DNA of 64,000 bases from Alviniconcha marisindica. Its lineage: Eukaryota > Mollusca > Gastropoda > Provannidae. Both the position numbers and the translations under genes were made by a program. The stretch is from positions 390,001-454,000 of the forward strand of contig JABMCL010002848.1 in assembly GCA_018857735.1 (NCBI GenBank). Reading direction: 5' to 3'. The notes under the pieces are model-generated. The model was not told where the DNA came from. It saw nothing but the letters and a program-made list of their open reading frames with translations, and ran no database searches. Every line of letters begins with the position of its first letter. Position 1 is the first letter of the stretch. Positions 22,394 through 35,435 of the stretch are shown here, piece after piece.

Positions 22394-23121
22394 CGTGTGT
22401 GACCGTGTTTTATTACTCCGCCACGTTGGCTGCCACGCCGTCTTCGGTGGATCTGTCTCCATTTCTGGAAGGTGGATGCTGTCATGCCAGGAGCTTATCA
22501 TGGCTGAAGATAGTTTCCATATAACTACACAGTGCATAACTACAGTTTATTGTACCTTGGTGTTCTTGCTGGTGTCAGTGTGTTGTGACACGGCCCAGGC
22601 CAAGGCAGGGTTTTCAAGTTCAAGCACTTCACTAGGATGGTCCTTTCCTTGCAAACGAATGAGGGTTTCGGCGTCAGCTCCTCCCAAATCTAACCCACTG
22701 CACTCGGCCATCGGATGGGTTTCCTTTTTTACTTGACAAAAAACGAGTACGTCCTCTCTTTGCTGTGGATATCTTTTTTCTTTGTCGCTGCTAAAGTGTG
22801 CATGGAATCGTTCTTGGTGAAGTAGACTGAAAGAGGATTAACCTGTTCAGCTGTGTAGTCGCAGTAGTCTGAAGAAGTGCAGCTGATCCATTTGCACCGA
22901 GGACAGCGTCGATGCTTATATTTTATATCCTGACAACCTGATAAATGTTCTCGCCTCAGTTGAGTCTGCACATTGCACACAGGTTGGGAATACGTTTGAT
23001 TTTTTTTTTTATGTTGATGAGTGAAATGTTAATATTGAGAGACGTAGGTGCATTTTGCTGTTGACTGAGCTGTATTGAGAAATGTGAACTAGCTACTTAC
23101 TTGTGATTTGACATGTGTTAA

Positions 23122-23218
23122 ACTGGTGTAGAAGAAATGTGAATGTGTGGTGTCCTCAGGTGACCCTGTGGGATTGACGGGACGTTAAAATCCAATAAAA
23201 TAAAATAAAATAAAATAT
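23122..23218 (+). repeat. SINE family C 3' end with (AATAA)n tail
   Basis: 'ggtgtagaagaaatgtgaat' ... 'ttgacgggacgttaaaatcc' followed by 'aataaaataaaataaaataa'. This is the best-preserved C tail in the window. Confidence 0.7.
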
Positions 23219-23309
23219 GAAACAAGAATGACGGCTAGCGTTCTAAAATAAGATCCACCGATTTATGTGTTTGGATGTGGTTAAAATCCAAGAACTAACA
23301 AACTTATTA

Positions 23310-23356
23310 GTTCTGAGATGACTCGGTGCAGTCGACAGGACGTTAAAGTCGTGAAT
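23310..23356 (+). repeat. SINE family C fragment
   Basis: 'gagatgactcggtgcagtcg' followed by 'acaggacgttaaagtc', a diverged copy of the same end. Confidence 0.45.
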
Positions 23357-23391
23357 TTAATCACTAATTGACTGACTGACAACCAGAACTC

Positions 23392-23745
23392 GCTCCGTGA
23401 CTGTCAGTGTGCTGCGTGACTTTGACTGACAACCTCGCTCCGTGACTGTCAGTGTGCTGCGTGACTTAGGTCCATTTATTTCGCTCCGTGACTGTCGGTG
23501 TGCTTATGACTTAAGTCCATTTATTTCGCTCCGTGACTGTCGGTGTGCTTATGACTTAAGTCCATTTATTTCGCCCCGTGACTGTCGGTGTGCTTATGAC
23601 TTAGGTCCATTTATTTCTCTCAGTGACTGTCGGTGTGCTTATGACTTAGGTCCATTTATTTCGCTCCGTGACTGTCGGTGTGCTTATGACTTAGGTCCAT
23701 TTATTTCGCTCAGTGACTGTCGGTTTGCTGGATGACTGAGGTCCG
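23392..23745. repeat. 45-bp minisatellite, about 7 copies
   Basis: Units of 'ctccgtgactgtcggtgtgc' plus 'ttatgacttaggtccattta'. The first units carry a 'gctgcg' variant. The 45-bp period gives a spurious 15-residue repeat protein on the plus strand. Confidence 0.92.
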
Positions 23746-23995
23746 TTTGTTTCGCCAGCAAGCTCTGGAATAATCCGCTCCGCGAGTCTGGCGCCTTGCT
23801 TGTCTGATCCCTGTCGTTTAATGGTCGGTGGCAGCTTTTGTCTGTTCCCAATCCCCCACAGCCTTGCCAAAGAGCTATTTCAAGGATTTCAATTTAGAAC
23901 CGGCAAATCTATTTCCAACACTCCCAGTGCGGTAACAACAATGAGAGGTAAACAGGAAAATGCAACGAAGCTATTTTACTATTTAGAGAACTGAC

Positions 23996-24358
<363 letters not shown>

Positions 24359-24770
24359 GAAAAAAAGGAATGGTTTCTCTTTTTGAGACCAAGGAATAGC
24401 TACGTGGACACCGTGTCAATGATACGATAACTTGACATGCAGCATCTGCGTTTTGTGTCAATCTCTGCGCATGTTCTTCCCGAACCTACTTCCGAACTGA
24501 GAGTTAGCAGTTGTTGGCGGCGTTTGCGTTATAAAGGCAAGCTAACGGTGAACTAAACCTGGTCTTTATTAGTTTTCGAACACTAAGGCTTTCTCTCCCC
24601 TTTGTCTTCCTGAAAGGATGTTCCACGACTTTTCTGATTACACGTATATATCTTTTTCCTCTTCGGTTGCCTGGGTCCATCATGTATTGAGAGCTGCAAG
24701 AGTATTTACGGGGTATTAAGCAAGAGGTAGTATTTGCAGAGTATTGTATGAAAACAGTCTGCACCTGCAG

Positions 24771-24790
24771 GCGTGTGTGTGTGTGTGTGT

Positions 24791-24838
<48 letters not shown>
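24771..24838. repeat. (GT)n microsatellite
   Basis: GT with one extra G near 24791. Confidence 0.95.
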
Positions 24839-24839
<1 letters not shown>

Positions 24840-24957
24840 CCCCCGCCCCCATCTCCTTTGTTCTTGTTCCTATACTTACCGAGACAATATCAGATCAGCA
24901 GTCGGAGGAGTTGCTCAGTCAGTGAAATATAAATGCATGTTACAGCCCTGTCCTAAG

Positions 24958-25019
24958 CTCCGTCCCTGATAAGCCTTTCGGTTTCTGTGGACGTTAAGCA
25001 CCCTGTTTACTTACTTACC
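24958..25019 (+). repeat. SINE A1 3' end
   Basis: 'cgtccctgataagcctttcg' then 'gtttctgtggacgttaagca' and the (CTTA)n tail 'ttacttacttacc'. Identical in layout to 38200-38259. Only the 3' end is kept. Confidence 0.75.
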
Positions 25020-25349
25020 AGTCCGAAGATCAGCTGCACCTTACAGCAGCCCTTGGTGAATTCATATCAGCCCACAACACCGGCGAAACAATCACTGTTG
25101 CTAATTAACTGGGAGCACAAGGGGAGACCTTGTCGTTCAGCTCACGGAGCCCTCAGCACTAAGTGGACCGAAGGGTCTGGCGCAGCAAGACCACGTCAGA
25201 CGTGTACCTAAGAAGTGGTCGGTTTCTCTTCATCAGCGGCGCTACTGCAGCGATCGAGTTGTTTGATCTCAGCGCACTTAGTCGCTCCATTGATTTTCCT
25301 TTGTCGACCCGTGTCGCACCGGATTTGCCGTGGCCTTGTTGCTGTAATT

Positions 25350-25463
25350 ACAGCTGTGTTTTCGCGTCTGTGTCCGCCCGGGCAACGCCTGGAGATGGAG
25401 GAGGATGTCGTGCAGGTCCGCTGCCGTGTGGTCCACGGTGATGAGGGATCTGACGGCGGGATG
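25350..25463 (-). CDS. Candidate exon, unidentified
   Basis: On the minus strand an AG at 25465-25464 is followed by a frame with about 88% G or C at third positions over its first 32 codons by hand count. It reads HPAVRSLITV... and continues 'DHTAADLHDILLHLQALPGR', an alpha-helical, leucine-rich peptide. The overlapping plus-strand frame is less biased. A 42-bp minisatellite abuts the exon at its 5' side. The acceptor lacks a strong pyrimidine tract and I see no clear donor. No family recognised. A decayed transposon ORF is possible. Confidence 0.25.
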
Positions 25464-25466
25464 CTG

Positions 25467-26035
25467 GTTTAATGCGGAATTTCAGGTGGTCCGTTGGGCA
25501 GTGGTCTTGTTTAATGCGGGATTTCAGATGGTCCGTTGGGCAGTGGTCTTGTTTAATGCGGGATTTCAGGTGGTCCGTTGGGCAGTGGTCTGGTTTAATG
25601 CGGGATTTCAGGTGGTCCGTTGGGCAGTGGTCTGGTTTAATGCGGGATTTCACGTGGTCCGTTGGGCAGTGGTCCGTTTTACTGGAGAATTTCTCGTGGT
25701 CCGTTGGGCAGTGGTCCGGTTTATTGGACAATTTCTCGTGGTCCGTTGGGCAAGGGTCCGCTTGGAAATGATCCTGTTTAATGCGAGATTTCACGTGGTC
25801 CATTGGGGAAAATGGTCCAGTTTAATGGAAAATTGCACGTGGTCCGCTGGGAATGGTCCGGTTTAGTGCGGGTTTTCAGATAGTGGACTGAGGAATGGTC
25901 CAATTAAATGCGGAACTCCAGGTGGTCCACAAGGGATTGGTTCAGTTAATGTGGACCTTTTACGTGGTCCGTTGAGGTTTAATGGAAAGTTTCACCTGGT
26001 CAGGTGGGGAGTGGTCCGCTTTATTCAGGAATTTC
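25467..26035. repeat. 42-bp minisatellite, about 13 copies
   Basis: Units of 'tttaatgcgggatttcaggt' plus 'ggtccgttgggcagtggtct'. The first five units (25467-25670) are nearly identical, and divergence grows steadily to 26035 ('ttcagttaatgtggacct'). The period keeps frames open, producing a 153-codon Trp/Val-rich artefact. Confidence 0.92.
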
Positions 26036-26092
26036 ACAGGCATCGCTGCCAAATGGTCGAATTAATTGCAGAATTTCCCATGCAAGGTCAGA

Positions 26093-26470
26093 CTTTAACG
26101 TCTTCCTATTTCCCTCTTCCACGGTACTAACGTCTTTTTCCATCTTCCTTGGTACCAACGTCTTCCGTTTCCGTCTTCTATTGTACCAACGTCTTCCGTT
26201 TCCATCTTCCATAGCACCAACGTCTTTTTCCATCTTCCATGGTACCAACGTCTTTTTCCATCTTCCATGGTACCAACGTCTTCCGTTTCCATCTTCTATT
26301 GTACCAACGTCTTCCGTTTTCATCTTCTATTGTACCAACGTCTTCCTTTTTCCTTCGCACCAACGTCTTCTTTTTTCCTTAGTACCAACGTCTTCCTTTC
26401 TCCTCTGTACTAACGTCTTCGGTTTTCCTTCGTACCCAAGTCTTCCTTTTCCATCGTACCAACACTTCTT
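26093..26470. repeat. 28-34 bp minisatellite
   Basis: Units of 'taccaacgtcttccgtttcc' plus 'atcttccatgg'. Length varies through the thymine-rich segment, and the 3' units are shorter and more diverged. Confidence 0.88.
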
Positions 26471-27170
26471 CCTGACTCCTCCCTACCTGCACCTCCTCCA
26501 TGATCCATCGTAGCAACTTCTGCTTGCAGCACCATACCAGCACCGCTTCCTTGCTTGTGTCTTCTTCCGCTCTTAAAGACGCGTAGAACACAACTGCAGC
26601 CCGCCTCCATTACATATATGCACAGTCAGACATGTCCAGTAAAAACCTCATCGATTTCTTTCCCGATCCTTTCGACATCTGTTTTGTTTCCCGAGGTCTC
26701 GCCGTTTCTCGCTGTCCGCGGGCTGTAATTTCATTGTGTACTGCCGCCGTCTTGGCTATATTGACTGGCGCGAGCTGATGCGAGCGGAGTATATAAAGTG
26801 ATCTCTGTCTGCTCCGATGGAGCTGTCCATTACCGGAGAAAGCTTGCCTGGCGCCTCATCCGCCTCATCCGCCTCATCCCCTTCGGCCAATAAAGCCACA
26901 TCCTCAGCCCCGCGCTAGGGCTGCTTGGCTCCGGAGGAGGCGGGGGTGGTGGGGGTGGGGGAGGAGGGGGGGGGGGGACGGGGAGGGGGGGTAAATTCCG
27001 CCCAGGAAAGATTAATATCCTGTTCCTGATGAAGTGGGTATGTTTTGCCTTGAGTAATAATAATGCGAAAAAAAGTGTTTCCGTCTTGTTCTTATTGTTT
27101 AAGCTGTCCGGGGAGGGCAATGTAACAAGGATCAATAAGTCGCTTTTGATGCGCATTCAAGCATGTAGCT
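26471..27170. other. Unique DNA with a G-rich patch
   Basis: Apart from the TATA match, three tandem 'cgcctcatcc' units at 26852-26880 and a G-rich tract at 26936-26992, no gene signal is visible. Confidence 0.5.
26790..26798 (+). promoter_or_regulatory. TATA-box match
   Basis: 'tatataaag' sits in a GC-rich neighbourhood (ggcgcgagctgatgcgagcg). A start codon follows at 26817 with a 33-codon GC-rich frame to TAG at 26916-26918. The ATG lies almost on top of the expected transcription start, so if this is a core promoter that frame may not be its product. A chance match is quite possible. Confidence 0.2.
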
Positions 27171-28140
27171 TATGTCAGGGCGAGTGGAAGGGTTGACACA
27201 CACTGACATTATCCGGAACAGTGTTTCAGAGCGTTCCTTCCTTCCCAGCCTGTGCCACTCGTTAACTACACCTGCTGCGGCAGTTCTGACATTAATTTCC
27301 GTCCCCGTGGTTCATTCAACGGCATTTAAAAAGATCCTAACCCCTGAACTCTTTCCCTGCCTTTGTGACGTCACTGACGTCCGTGACGATGTGTTTTGTG
27401 CCTGCCTGTATGACGTCATGGGACGTCATGTTCAGAGTCAAAATCTAATTTCTCATGCAAACTGTGCAGAAGCAAAGCTGAAGAAACTCAACATTTCTGG
27501 GCATTTAATAAACACACGAAACAGCCGGTTTGCGACAGCAACCCAAACTCCCTTTGTCTTTGTTTCCCGGCATATCAGAAACGATCACAACTGCCTGGAA
27601 ACGGAGACGTTTAGCCGGAACGCGATAGGATTATTTGTTGTGCGGATGAGGACGGCAGGATTAGAACGTCAGACTGCCGACGATTTATGCACTTGCTTCT
27701 GTCTCGTCTTGAGCACCCCTCCCCCACCCCCACCCCTACCCCCCGCCCCCCACCCTCCGCTTTGTCTCCGGCGACCGAAGGCTACGTTGTAGGTCCGTCC
27801 GCTGCAGCCAGATGAGATAAGACAGGCTTTGCAAGGGTTCCGATTGCAGACAGATGCCGGGCCTGTCAATCTGTCCCACACTTTCGGGCCCACTTGAGCG
27901 AGATGAGCTCTTGATGCTGAATATATTTTTGTTATTGAGAAGGGAAGCCTGGGATGTGGCTGGGGGGGGGGGGGGGCGCCTGCTGGGAGGGGGAGTTGCT
28001 ATGAGTTTTTCTTTTCTGAATTCAAGTTTAAAGGTTGTGGGCTGGGTGTGGGAGGAGCGACCTCCAGAGAATAATTACGTTCTTCCCGTAGACTCCTTAT
28101 TCTGACATGCCCGCTGCATCGATTTCAGCGTTGATTTAAT
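27171..28140. other. Unique DNA, no gene supported
   Basis: A 206-codon plus frame (27172-27792) has no domain or codon bias and ends in poly-Pro from a C-rich tract. Several TGACGTCA/GACGTCA words occur at 27365-27425. A 15-G run lies at 27962-27976. Confidence 0.45.
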
Positions 28141-28144
28141 GACC

Positions 28145-28171
<27 letters not shown>
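28145..28171. repeat. Poly-G run
   Basis: Twenty-seven consecutive G. Confidence 0.9.
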
Positions 28172-28175
<4 letters not shown>

Positions 28176-28579
28176 CGCATTCGTTGAGATGCAGTGTCTG
28201 CAGACTGGACCTTCTGTAAGGCTTATGGGGCGCAACACGGAATTTCAAAATACATCATGGATTGTGTTTCTGATACAGCGGCAGCCTTTATCAGCATTGA
28301 TTGTAGGAGTCGTGATGCTCTGGAAGTATCTGTGCCGAAAATATGCCTGTTGTTTTTTGTTTTCCTGCTGAAAAGGCGTTCGTTTTGCACCCCCCGTGTG
28401 TTGGGTTGATCCACTTTCATTTGCACTTGCATTCTGCGTTTCACTAGACGCATGAATTATTGAAAACCAAAGTGGGTGGCTTACTTGCCCGCAGTGCCCA
28501 TGGGGCACCACTACTTAAGCGACTCTGATCACTCACTAGTTGATACGACTACAATAACCCAACTACGGCCACGTTTTCC

Positions 28580-28661
28580 TACCACCACCACACCACCATT
28601 ATCATTGTCACCGTCGTCGACATCATCATCACCACCACCACCACCACCACCACCACCACAT

Positions 28662-28702
<41 letters not shown>

Positions 28703-28703
28703 G
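28580..28703. repeat. (CAC)n/(CAT)n/(CAG)n triplet tract
   Basis: Neighbouring triplet blocks CAC, TCA and CAG. The Pro/His/Gln frame across it is an artefact. Confidence 0.9.
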
Positions 28704-28974
28704 CTGCATTATGATCTCATCACCAACAGTATGCATGACCACCACTAACCACAGTCAGTATTATGGTCCGTTGTCGTCGTCGCCATTATCATGCAGCATC
28801 ACCAACAACATCACCTCTACTACCGCCATCATCCTAAAGTTCGTATGTAGTAATAGGCGTGACTTAAATCTAGCCGTTTCACCGTTGATGAGAAATGGGA
28901 ATGCACAAGTGGTGTGATTGTGAAATTTGTGTACGCACACGTTTTACTTTTGACAACAGAGGTTGATCGTCGTG

Positions 28975-29018
28975 AGGTTACCTTGTGCGGTTGACCGGAC
29001 GTTAAAATCCAGGTAATA
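28975..29018 (+). repeat. SINE family C 3' end
   Basis: 'cgtgaggttaccttgtgcgg' followed by 'ttgaccggacgttaaaatcc'. Confidence 0.55.
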
Positions 29019-29177
29019 ACTATCTCAGGGGGGCGATTCCACTGACCATTGGTTTGTGACGCTCTGTCATCCTGAGAGGTGCTATCCTGTGCGAGGGTGG
29101 CCACGTGAAAATGTCAAGCAGTGCAGCTCGAACAGAGAACACTGCTGTCGCCTGAGGAGGGAGCTGCACGTGCAGTG

Positions 29178-31120
29178 AGGCGGACAGTGAGTGCAATAAG
29201 GCCAGTAGCGGACAGTGTAATGAAGCCAGTAGCGGACAGTGAGTGCAATAAGGCCAGTAGCGGACAGTGTAATGAAGCCAGTATCTGACAATGTAATGAG
29301 GCCAGTAGCGGACAGTGAGTGCAATAAGGCCAGTAGCGGACAGTGAGTGCAATAAGGCCAGTAGCTGACAGTGTAATGAAGCCAGTATCTGACAATGTAA
29401 TGAGGCCAGTAGCTGACAGTATAATGAGGCCAGTAGCTGACAGTGTAATGAAGCCAGTATCTGACAGTGTAATGAAGCCAGTAGCGGACAGTGTAATGAG
29501 GCCAGCAGCGGACAATGTAATGAGGCCCGTTGCGGAGAGTGAATGTAATGAGGCCAGTAGGCGGACAGTGAGTGGAATGAGATCAGTAGCGGACAGTGAG
29601 TGGAATGAGATCAGTAGCGGACAGTGTAATGAGGCCAGTAGCGAACAGTGAGTGTAATGAGATCAGTAGCGGACAGTGAGTGTAATGAGGCCAGTAGCGG
29701 ACAGTGTAATGAGGCCAGTAGCGGACAGTGAGTGGAATGAGGCCAGTAGCGGACAGTGAGTGGAATGAGGCCAGTAGCGGACAGTGAGTGGAATGAGGCC
29801 AGTAGCGGACAGTGTAATGAGGCCAGTAGCGGACAGTGAGTGGAATGAGGCCAGTAGCGGACAGTGTAATGAGGCCAGTAGCGGACAGTGAGTGGAATGA
29901 GGCCAGTAGCGGACAGTGTAATGAGGCCAGTAGCGGACAGTGAGTGGAATGAGGCCAGTAGCGGACAGTGAGTGGAATGAGGCAGTAGCGGACAGTGAGT
30001 GGAATGAGGCCAGTAGCGGACAGTGAATGAGGCCAGTAGCGGACAGTGAGTGGAATGAGGCCAGTAGCAGACAGTGTAATGAGGCCAGTAGCGGGCAGTG
30101 TAATGAGACCAGTAGCGGACAGTGTAATGAGGCCAGTAGCGGACAGTGAGTGGAATGAGGCCAGTAGCAGGGCAGTGTAATGAGGCCAGTAGGGGGGGGA
30201 CCCGTGGGGGTGGAATGAGACCAGTAGCGGACAGTGAGTGAATGAGGCCAGTAGCGGACAGTGAGTGGAATGAGGCCAGTAGCAGACAGTGTAATGAGGC
30301 CAGTAGCGGGCAGTGTAATGAGACCAGTAGCGGACAGTGTAATGAGGCGGACAGTGAGTGGAATGAGACCAGTAGTAGACAGTGTAATGAGGCCAGTAGC
30401 GGGCAGTGTAATGAGACCAGTAGCGGACAATGAGAGTAATGAGGCCACTAGCGGACAGTGAGTGGAATGAAACCAGTAGCAGACAGTGTAATGAGGCCAG
30501 TAGCGGACAGCGAGTGGAATGAGGCCAGTAGCGGACAGTGAGTGGAATGAGGCCAGTAGCGGACAGTGAGTGGAATGAGGCCAGTAGCGGACAGCGAGTG
30601 GAATGAGGCCAGTAGCGGACAGTGTAATGAGACCAGTAGCGGACAGTGAGTGGAATGAGGCCAGTAGCGGACAGCGAGTGGAATGAGGCCAGTAGCGGAC
30701 AGTGTAATGAGGCCAGTAGCGGACTGTGAGTGGAATGAGACCAGTAGCAGACAGTGTAATGAGGCCACTAGCGGACAGTGAGTGGAATGAGACCAGTAGC
30801 AGACAGTGTAATGAGGCCAGTAGCGGACAGAGAGAGGAATGAGGCCAGTAGCGGACTAAGGTGGGAGTGGACAGTGAAGGACCAGTAGCGGACAGTGAGT
30901 GGAATGAGGCCAGTAGCGGACAGTGTAATGAGACCAGTAGCGGACAGTGAGTGGAATGAGACCAGTAGCGGACAGTGAGTGGAATGAGCAGTAGCGGACA
31001 GTGTAAGAGACCAGTAGCGGACAGTGAGTGGAATGAGGCCAGTAGCGGACAGTGTAATGAGGCCAGTAGCGGACAGTGAGTGGAATGAGGCCAGTAGCGG
31101 ACAGTGAGTGGAATGAGGCC
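29178..31120. repeat. Large 24/28-bp two-length minisatellite
   Basis: About 1.94 kb, roughly 70 units of two types: 28 bp ('ggccagtagcggacagtgag' plus 'tggaatga') and 24 bp ('ggccagtagcggacagtgta' plus 'atga'). Point variants cluster by position: 'gtgcaataag' and 'gtatctgac' only in the first 350 bp, 'tagcagacagtg' near 30060-30830. The minus strand lacks stops, giving a 536-codon artefact. Two spots look corrupted (30191-30210 and 30858-30880). Confidence 0.95.
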
Positions 31121-31356
31121 ACTTTGCTGTGGCGAGGACCGCAGCGTGCACAGCGACAGGTCAGCAAAGCTGTAAACTACCCGTGTGCCCGGAGGACGAA
31201 GAGGGCTTAAATAACAAGATCGAACTAGGGATCTATTTTGGGGAAAATTACCCCCCTTTCGGCCTCGCCGCAAGACCCGTAAGGCGTCCGCGGCTTTGTA
31301 GTCTTCATTTTAAGCCACCTGCCTGTGTGGCACCTCTGTGTGACGTTCACACCGAA

Positions 31357-31419
<63 letters not shown>
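31357..31419. repeat. (ACGC)n-(CA)n microsatellite
   Basis: ACGC units passing directly into CA. Confidence 0.95.
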
Positions 31420-31422
<3 letters not shown>

Positions 31423-31554
31423 AGCGTGTTAACTGTTTCAAAAGCGAAGTACGTTTATTCGTCACTAGTTAAAAATTGATAATCCTCATTATTTTAACTA
31501 CAGGTTGCTGGATGGCTACCCAAGAGAAAGATAGGGGGGTAGAAAAACAGAGGA

Positions 31555-31602
31555 TCCGGAGAGAGAGATGGGGAGGAGAGAGAGGGGGTGGGGGAGGGGA
31601 GA

Positions 31603-31666
<64 letters not shown>
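31555..31666. repeat. GA-rich tract and (GA)n
   Basis: Purine-rich lead-in followed by about 50 bp of pure GA. Confidence 0.9.
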
Positions 31667-31804
31667 AGCCAGTCACGTAACTATTCGTGTAGTGGCTGAC
31701 TTGCCATTGCAAAACCGATTTCCTTTGGATCTGTTTTTACCATAATTCCCTGTCCATGTAGCTATCAACCCAGTGGAAACATGGGTGCAATCCTTTTCCC
31801 AAAG

Positions 31805-31935
31805 CACTACTATTAATAACACAGGATATTTGTAAAGCGCTTTCAACAGCCCAATGTGCTTTACAAAATGATGACATCAAAGTGCGGAAAGCAGAAAGAG
31901 TTACACATAGGAAAACAAAACAATTCACTGACATA
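31805..31935. repeat. AT-rich stretch with a 10-bp inverted repeat
   Basis: 'tttgtaaagc' at 31829-31838 and 'gctttacaaa' at 31858-31867 form a perfect stem with a 19-base loop. Sequences of this TTGTAAAGCGCTTT type are often part of dispersed repeats in marine invertebrates. I cannot assign a family. Confidence 0.4.
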
Positions 31936-32002
31936 ATAATGCACTGATAAAACGGAAACCCGTTTGTAAAGTCAACGAATCGCCCACGTCCTTCATCCAA
32001 GA

Positions 32003-32855
<853 letters not shown>

Positions 32856-32908
<53 letters not shown>
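32856..32908. repeat. (GA)n microsatellite
   Basis: About 53 bp of GA. Confidence 0.95.
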
Positions 32909-32911
<3 letters not shown>

Positions 32912-33094
32912 AAATCTGGCCATATGCCTTCCGGAAGTAACGTGTGTGATCAACATTTTTTTAAATGGTCCTGAAAAGAAAAGAAGAAGAAGTAAAAAGC
33001 GTCTTGTATTGTCATCTTTAATGCAGAACACATCGAAGCAGAATGGTGAAGTTTTTCCCATGTACCTCACTAGTGCTCCACGACACGCGCGAAC

Positions 33095-33113
33095 ACGCAC
33101 GCACGCACACTCA

Positions 33114-33182
<69 letters not shown>
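33095..33182. repeat. (ACGC)n-(CA)n microsatellite
   Basis: A few ACGC units and about 60 bp of CA. Confidence 0.95.
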
Positions 33183-33183
<1 letters not shown>

Positions 33184-34301
33184 AGTAAGTGCCGCTTCCC
33201 CTCCTCGTGTTGTGTTCAAGGGAACCTTTGTGACCAGTAACCTGGTACCCACTCCTCTTTTTTTGTTTGTTATGACCACCGTCGTCTGCATCTGAAACTA
33301 TGCACGTTCTGAACTTTGTCCGCATGTTCTGAAGTTTTTCCCTGTTAAGAGAAGGTTCCATGTGTACGCCGCCATGATACTGGAAGCTCAGCACCAACGG
33401 TATTAGTTGTGCCCTGGTCTGATCAGAAAGTGGTTTGTTTTACTGCAAGCCTTTCCGTAATCCGTTTTTCCGTACAGATGCAATTAGGCACGTTCCACCC
33501 CCCCCCCCTTCTGCCTGCTCGATTTTTAACGTTTCCGATTCCGTTTTTTATTCATACTAATTGGAATCTCCCTTCTTGCTTGCCGTATGATGGCTGGTGG
33601 AAGAAAAAACAAGAAAAAAGGAACGGTTATTTTTGCTGGCCTGGTACCGAGCTGTTTTATCCCAGCCCACGATTTAGTTTGGCAGGAAAAAACACTATTA
33701 ATGCAAATGTTAAGAAGATTTTACGGAAGGGTGTTTTTAGACCCGGGACGCTTTCAGTTTAGCGTACTTTGAAGAAGATAAAATACAGCCGAGTTCCTGC
33801 GCTCCAAAACCAAAACCAAAACACCAAAGTGTTTCAAGCGCTAGTCAAAGAGGCAAAGTTCTTGTAGTTGTAACAACAACAAAAAACAAAAAAACAAAAA
33901 ATACAGGAAGAAAGAAAAAGAGACGAAAAGGCTTATCTTCCGGGATTAGAAAAAGAAGTAACTTATAGAGTTTTTTACGCGCAGTTAACCAGTACGGTTA
34001 TATCAGGGCGAAAGAAGAAGAAAAAGAAGAAGAAGAAGTACTGAGAATGGGTTTACTGGAAGTTTTCTTGTTTTCTTGCGTCTACTGGAAAAGTGTTGAC
34101 TGTTATTCTGTTTTATGCTCGGTCCTTAAGAGCCTGACCTAACCGTAAGTGTTACACCCGCAGCACCTCTTTCCTTTCATGGGGCCTGACGTCCACAGAA
34201 TCATCAAACGGTTCATCAGGGACGACGATGCAGATGGCGGTAGGACGGGTACCTAAGTTGAAATGCTGGCTCCATGCGTTTTCCAACCCGCAAAACCCCG
34301 T
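33183..34301. other. Unique DNA, no gene supported
   Basis: A-rich patches at 33788-33910 and 34010-34040. 'cagttaaccagtacggttat' near 33984 resembles the outer part of an E module. No coding signal. Confidence 0.45.
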
Positions 34302-34530
34302 CAGTAAGTAAACGTGGTGCTTAACGTCCACAGAAACGATAAGTATATTATTGACAGGGAGAAGTGGGGGAAGAGGGAGATTATATACCTGTCGCTACAC
34401 TGTCACCTCCAGAATGATTCCTGCATTAAGATGGGCAGCGATGAGAGCCATTTTAATATTTCAGTAGGAAGTGTTAGACAAAGTCACAAGACAGTGTCCA
34501 CAAACCAAAAACCCGTCTTCACTTCGGCCT
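34302..34530 (-). mobile_element. SINE A1, head-truncated or diverged
   Basis: On the plus strand it begins with the reversed tail 'agtaagtaaac' and 'gcttaacgtccacagaaacg', then 'acactgtcacctccagaatg', 'attaagatgggcagcgatga', and 'gacaaagtcacaagacagtg'. The tRNA-like head is lost after about 34530. Confidence 0.7.
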
Positions 34531-34995
34531 CCTTTAATGCCAGAACCACTGATCTAGAAAGATATTTCTAGCTCAATGGCCAGAACCCGGAAGACGACGA
34601 TAAGCGATGTGTGACTGGATTGCTTTCCTTGCGAACTGCCGTTGTGGAGACGTTACTTTTCAATATCGCCCAGGGGGTAAGCAGACGACTGAACCACGAT
34701 CAGATTACCTAGTATTTAATCGGATAACGTTTCTTCGGTGTGACTGACAAAAAATTTTTTTTATTACGCGCCTTTTTTCACGTCGTTCCAAGCTATGCAA
34801 GAGAGACGCGAAGTAGCTTCAAGAAAACAGCAGTTTTGACACGTGTCCTCTTCGTGTCTTCGTGTTGCTGAAGTAGACGGCTAACCGCTGCTCGTATTAC
34901 CTTCACTTTGTTTCTTTTGTAATTACCACTGTTTTCAGTTTGTCTGCTTCTTTGACAGCGATTCTTTTCAGATCACTTTTTTGTTTTGTAGTTAC

Positions 34996-35262
34996 AGTTG
35001 TTTTCAGTTGTAACTGATACTGTTTTCAACTGGCCAGCTTCTTGTTTCAGTTGTAACTGATACTGTTTTCAACTGGTCAGCTTCTTGTTTCAGTTGTAAC
35101 TGACACTTTTCAACTGGTCAGCTTCTTGTTTCAGTTGTAACTGACACTGTTTTCAACTGGTCAGCTTCTTGTTTCAGTTGTAACTGACACTGTTTTCAAC
35201 TGGTCAGCTTCTTGTTTCAGTTGTAACTGATACTGTTTTCAACTGGTCAGCTTCTTTATGTT
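34996..35262. repeat. 43-bp minisatellite, about 6 copies
   Basis: Units of 'agttgtaactgatactgttt' plus 'tcaactggtcagcttcttgt', with 'gacact' variants in the middle and one short unit. A degenerate lead-in extends back to about 34930. Confidence 0.9.
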
Positions 35263-35374
35263 TTGCTTTGCCATATCATTGTCTATTTTGATTAAGTTGG
35301 AGGTAATCCGATCGGATGAAGGAAGGAAATCAGACGACAAAAATGAGAGGTGTTGAGGTGCGAGTTGGGGGAGG

Positions 35375-35376
<2 letters not shown>

Positions 35377-35433
<57 letters not shown>
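35377..35433. repeat. (GA)n microsatellite
   Basis: About 56 bp of GA. Confidence 0.95.

Positions 35434-35435
<2 letters not shown>

Noticed and set aside
22729..22980. Minus frame with several cysteines
   Set aside because: Third positions are unbiased and it overlaps a reversed GTCAGRATATA repeat word.
26817..26918. 33-codon frame downstream of a TATA match
   Set aside because: The ATG lies at about the expected transcription start and the peptide is a Ser/Ala repeat from 'cgcctcatcc' units. Not called as a gene.
29663..31273. 536-codon minus-strand open frame
   Set aside because: Runs through the 24/28-bp minisatellite. The peptide is the array unit read in shifting frames with no domain.
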